A DNA stretch of 64,000 nt from Quercus robur (Eukaryota > Streptophyta > Magnoliopsida > Fagales > Fagaceae), in the NCBI RefSeq assembly GCF_932294415.1, contig NC_065539.1, forward strand, positions 47,840,501-47,904,500, read 5' to 3'. The notes beneath the pieces are model-generated. The model had not been told where the DNA came from. It was given only the letters and a program-made list of their open reading frames with translations, and searched no databases. Position numbers and translations under genes: made by a program. This document shows positions 62,614 through 64,000 of the stretch, in pieces; position 1 is the first letter of the stretch, and every line of letters starts with the position of its first letter.

Positions 62614-64000
62614 GTATAACTATTCTACCTAGCTTTCCAATTATGATTAATTGTGGAAATTTAAATATATATGTTGTGTTTTTACCAATTTTCCTAACTG
62701 CATGATATGGCTTTATCAGAAACTTTGTGGAACTTTTTACTCTGAAGATAATCAAAACAATAAGCTTTTGTTATTCTTTTGCTATTAAGAAGTACCATGA
62801 GTTGCATCACTCTCATAAGTGTGAAAGGAGTTCTCAACTTGTGGCTAGGTTGTTCTCTCACGATATTACCTTGAGAAAGCATATAAGCATCATGTGTGAA
62901 AAATTACTGATTATTAGTATTATGCATGTGCGATGCATGGTTTAATCTAAAATCATATGTAAATGAAAAAATATATTTTAAATATTTTATATTTTATATA
63001 TTATATATATATTTTTCCTTTTACAAAATCATATGTAAAAGGGAAAACTTATTTTATGTTAATTTATCCTGTTTTTATCCTCAAAATACAGATTAAAACT
63101 ATCCAAAATTTATCCTTAAAAGCTGATAACGATAATTCAATTAAAAAAATGATAAGAAGAAAAGAGACGTGTTAAAAAACTGTAAAAAAACAGTTAGTAG
63201 TAAAAGTTTTTAAGTTAATATTGTAAAAAAAAAAAAGTTATTAAGTTAATAGCAAAAGTTGCAGTACACATGGAAATTAGTTATGATATTCATTTGGCAC
63301 AACCACAACTTTTAAGCCCAAACTTCTATTATATTAGTATGTTATATCATATGATTAAGGACAAAAAGTTGGTGATTTTCCCAAAAAAAAAAAGAAAAGA
63401 AGGTGATCCCTTAATATTTTCTATTAGAATTCTACTTATATAAAAGTTATGTAATTCATAATAGACTTGGATAGTCATTAATTGAATATATTGCAAAATA
63501 TTTATAAAAAAAAAAAAACAATAATAACAAAAAACAAATTTATGATGGTAAATTTTACCAATGAAAGGAAGATAAATGTGATTAGAACAAAGAGATAACG
63601 TACCTTAAGGATATGTGTTATAGGTAATTAAGTTGTATCCATTATCCATTGACCTTTTTTTTAATTGAGAATTATTTCCTTTTTAAAAGTCTTTTAGTTG
63701 TAGGACTACAATAATGGTAAAAAATTGTAGTTCACATGGAAATTAGTTAGGATATCCATTTGACGAATTAAAACTAATATTAAATTTTATTTTAATTTTT
63801 TGTTGTTGAAATTTTTGGTAATAGAATTTAAAATTTTTTGAAACTTAGATAATGGACTTTACCTATATTAAACTATCCTTGAAAAAAAATTCAAGGAAAT
63901 ATATCCTAACAATTAATTTAAAAAAACTATTGTAATAATTAATGAGAGTGTACACTTGTCACGGTGAGGAAATAGCCACGTGGTGCAACCATTGCTTCTA
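62614..64000. other. start of NRPC1 intron 17; possible Helitron end
   Basis: No further NRPC1 exon is recognised, so intron 17 runs past the window. At about 62911-62940 the plus-strand sequence ttagtattatgcatgtgcgatgcatgg reads, inverted, as a hairpin followed by ATACTAA, a possible minus-strand Helitron 3' end (CTRR). The AT-rich rest has two direct copies of cacatggaaattagtta (63269 and 63727). Its other end is not visible. Confidence 0.35.

Overview
This is nuclear DNA from a plant. It has spliced genes with GT-AG introns, plant-type U2 snRNA genes carrying the plant USE and TATA elements, a plant F-box gene, RNA polymerase III subunit 1 (NRPC1), and a dense load of plant MULE, hAT, Helitron, Harbinger-like MITE, LINE and LTR elements. 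The AT-rich background and the style of the MITEs and LINE tails suggest a woody eudicot, perhaps Fagales/Fagaceae. That taxon is an inference.

Layout. 1-18,000 is a transposon field. A Pack-MULE-like element (503-4227, about 350-bp inverted ends, 9-bp target duplication) carries a histone H2B gene with its promoter. The H2B is itself split by a solo LTR (1136-3344, TSD AAAGT). Next come an LTR plus primer-binding site (4306-6110), a decayed hAT transposon (about 7808-14116) with a minus-strand Helitron (10868-13913) inside one of its introns, a minisatellite, and a long LTR-like block.

18,906-22,196 is an apparently intact four-exon F-box gene (254 aa) with a solo LTR in intron 3. 22,363-43,330 is a duplicated U2 snRNA locus. 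It holds two good U2 genes (23,831 and 36,382), a diverged third (40,532) whose USE was hit by a 1.4-kb hAT element, a U2 3' remnant (about 43,253), and one repeat unit without a U2 (27,117-28,110). A minus-strand, broken 3' half of an IBR3-type acyl-CoA dehydrogenase gene (30,371-33,923) lies inside this array, with a copia-like LTR in its last exon.

44,486 to beyond 62,613 is NRPC1 on the plus strand. Seventeen exons are visible and encode the first about 870 residues, including the NADFDGD catalytic motif and the bridge helix. The rest of the gene lies past the window. A small MULE (43,497-44,337, 9-bp TSD) ends 148 bp before the start codon. The introns hold at least seven LINE 3' fragments, a copia remnant, MITEs and tandem duplications.

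The working genes are therefore the F-box gene, U2-1, U2-2 and NRPC1. They serve ubiquitin targeting, splicing and Pol III transcription, and nothing in the sequence links them functionally. I see no candidate for a wholly new system. The most notable signals are the H2B-bearing Pack-MULE, the U2 array with a transposon in a promoter element and covarying stem changes, and the NRPC1 splice-site features (a GC-AG intron and a duplicated in-frame 5' splice site).
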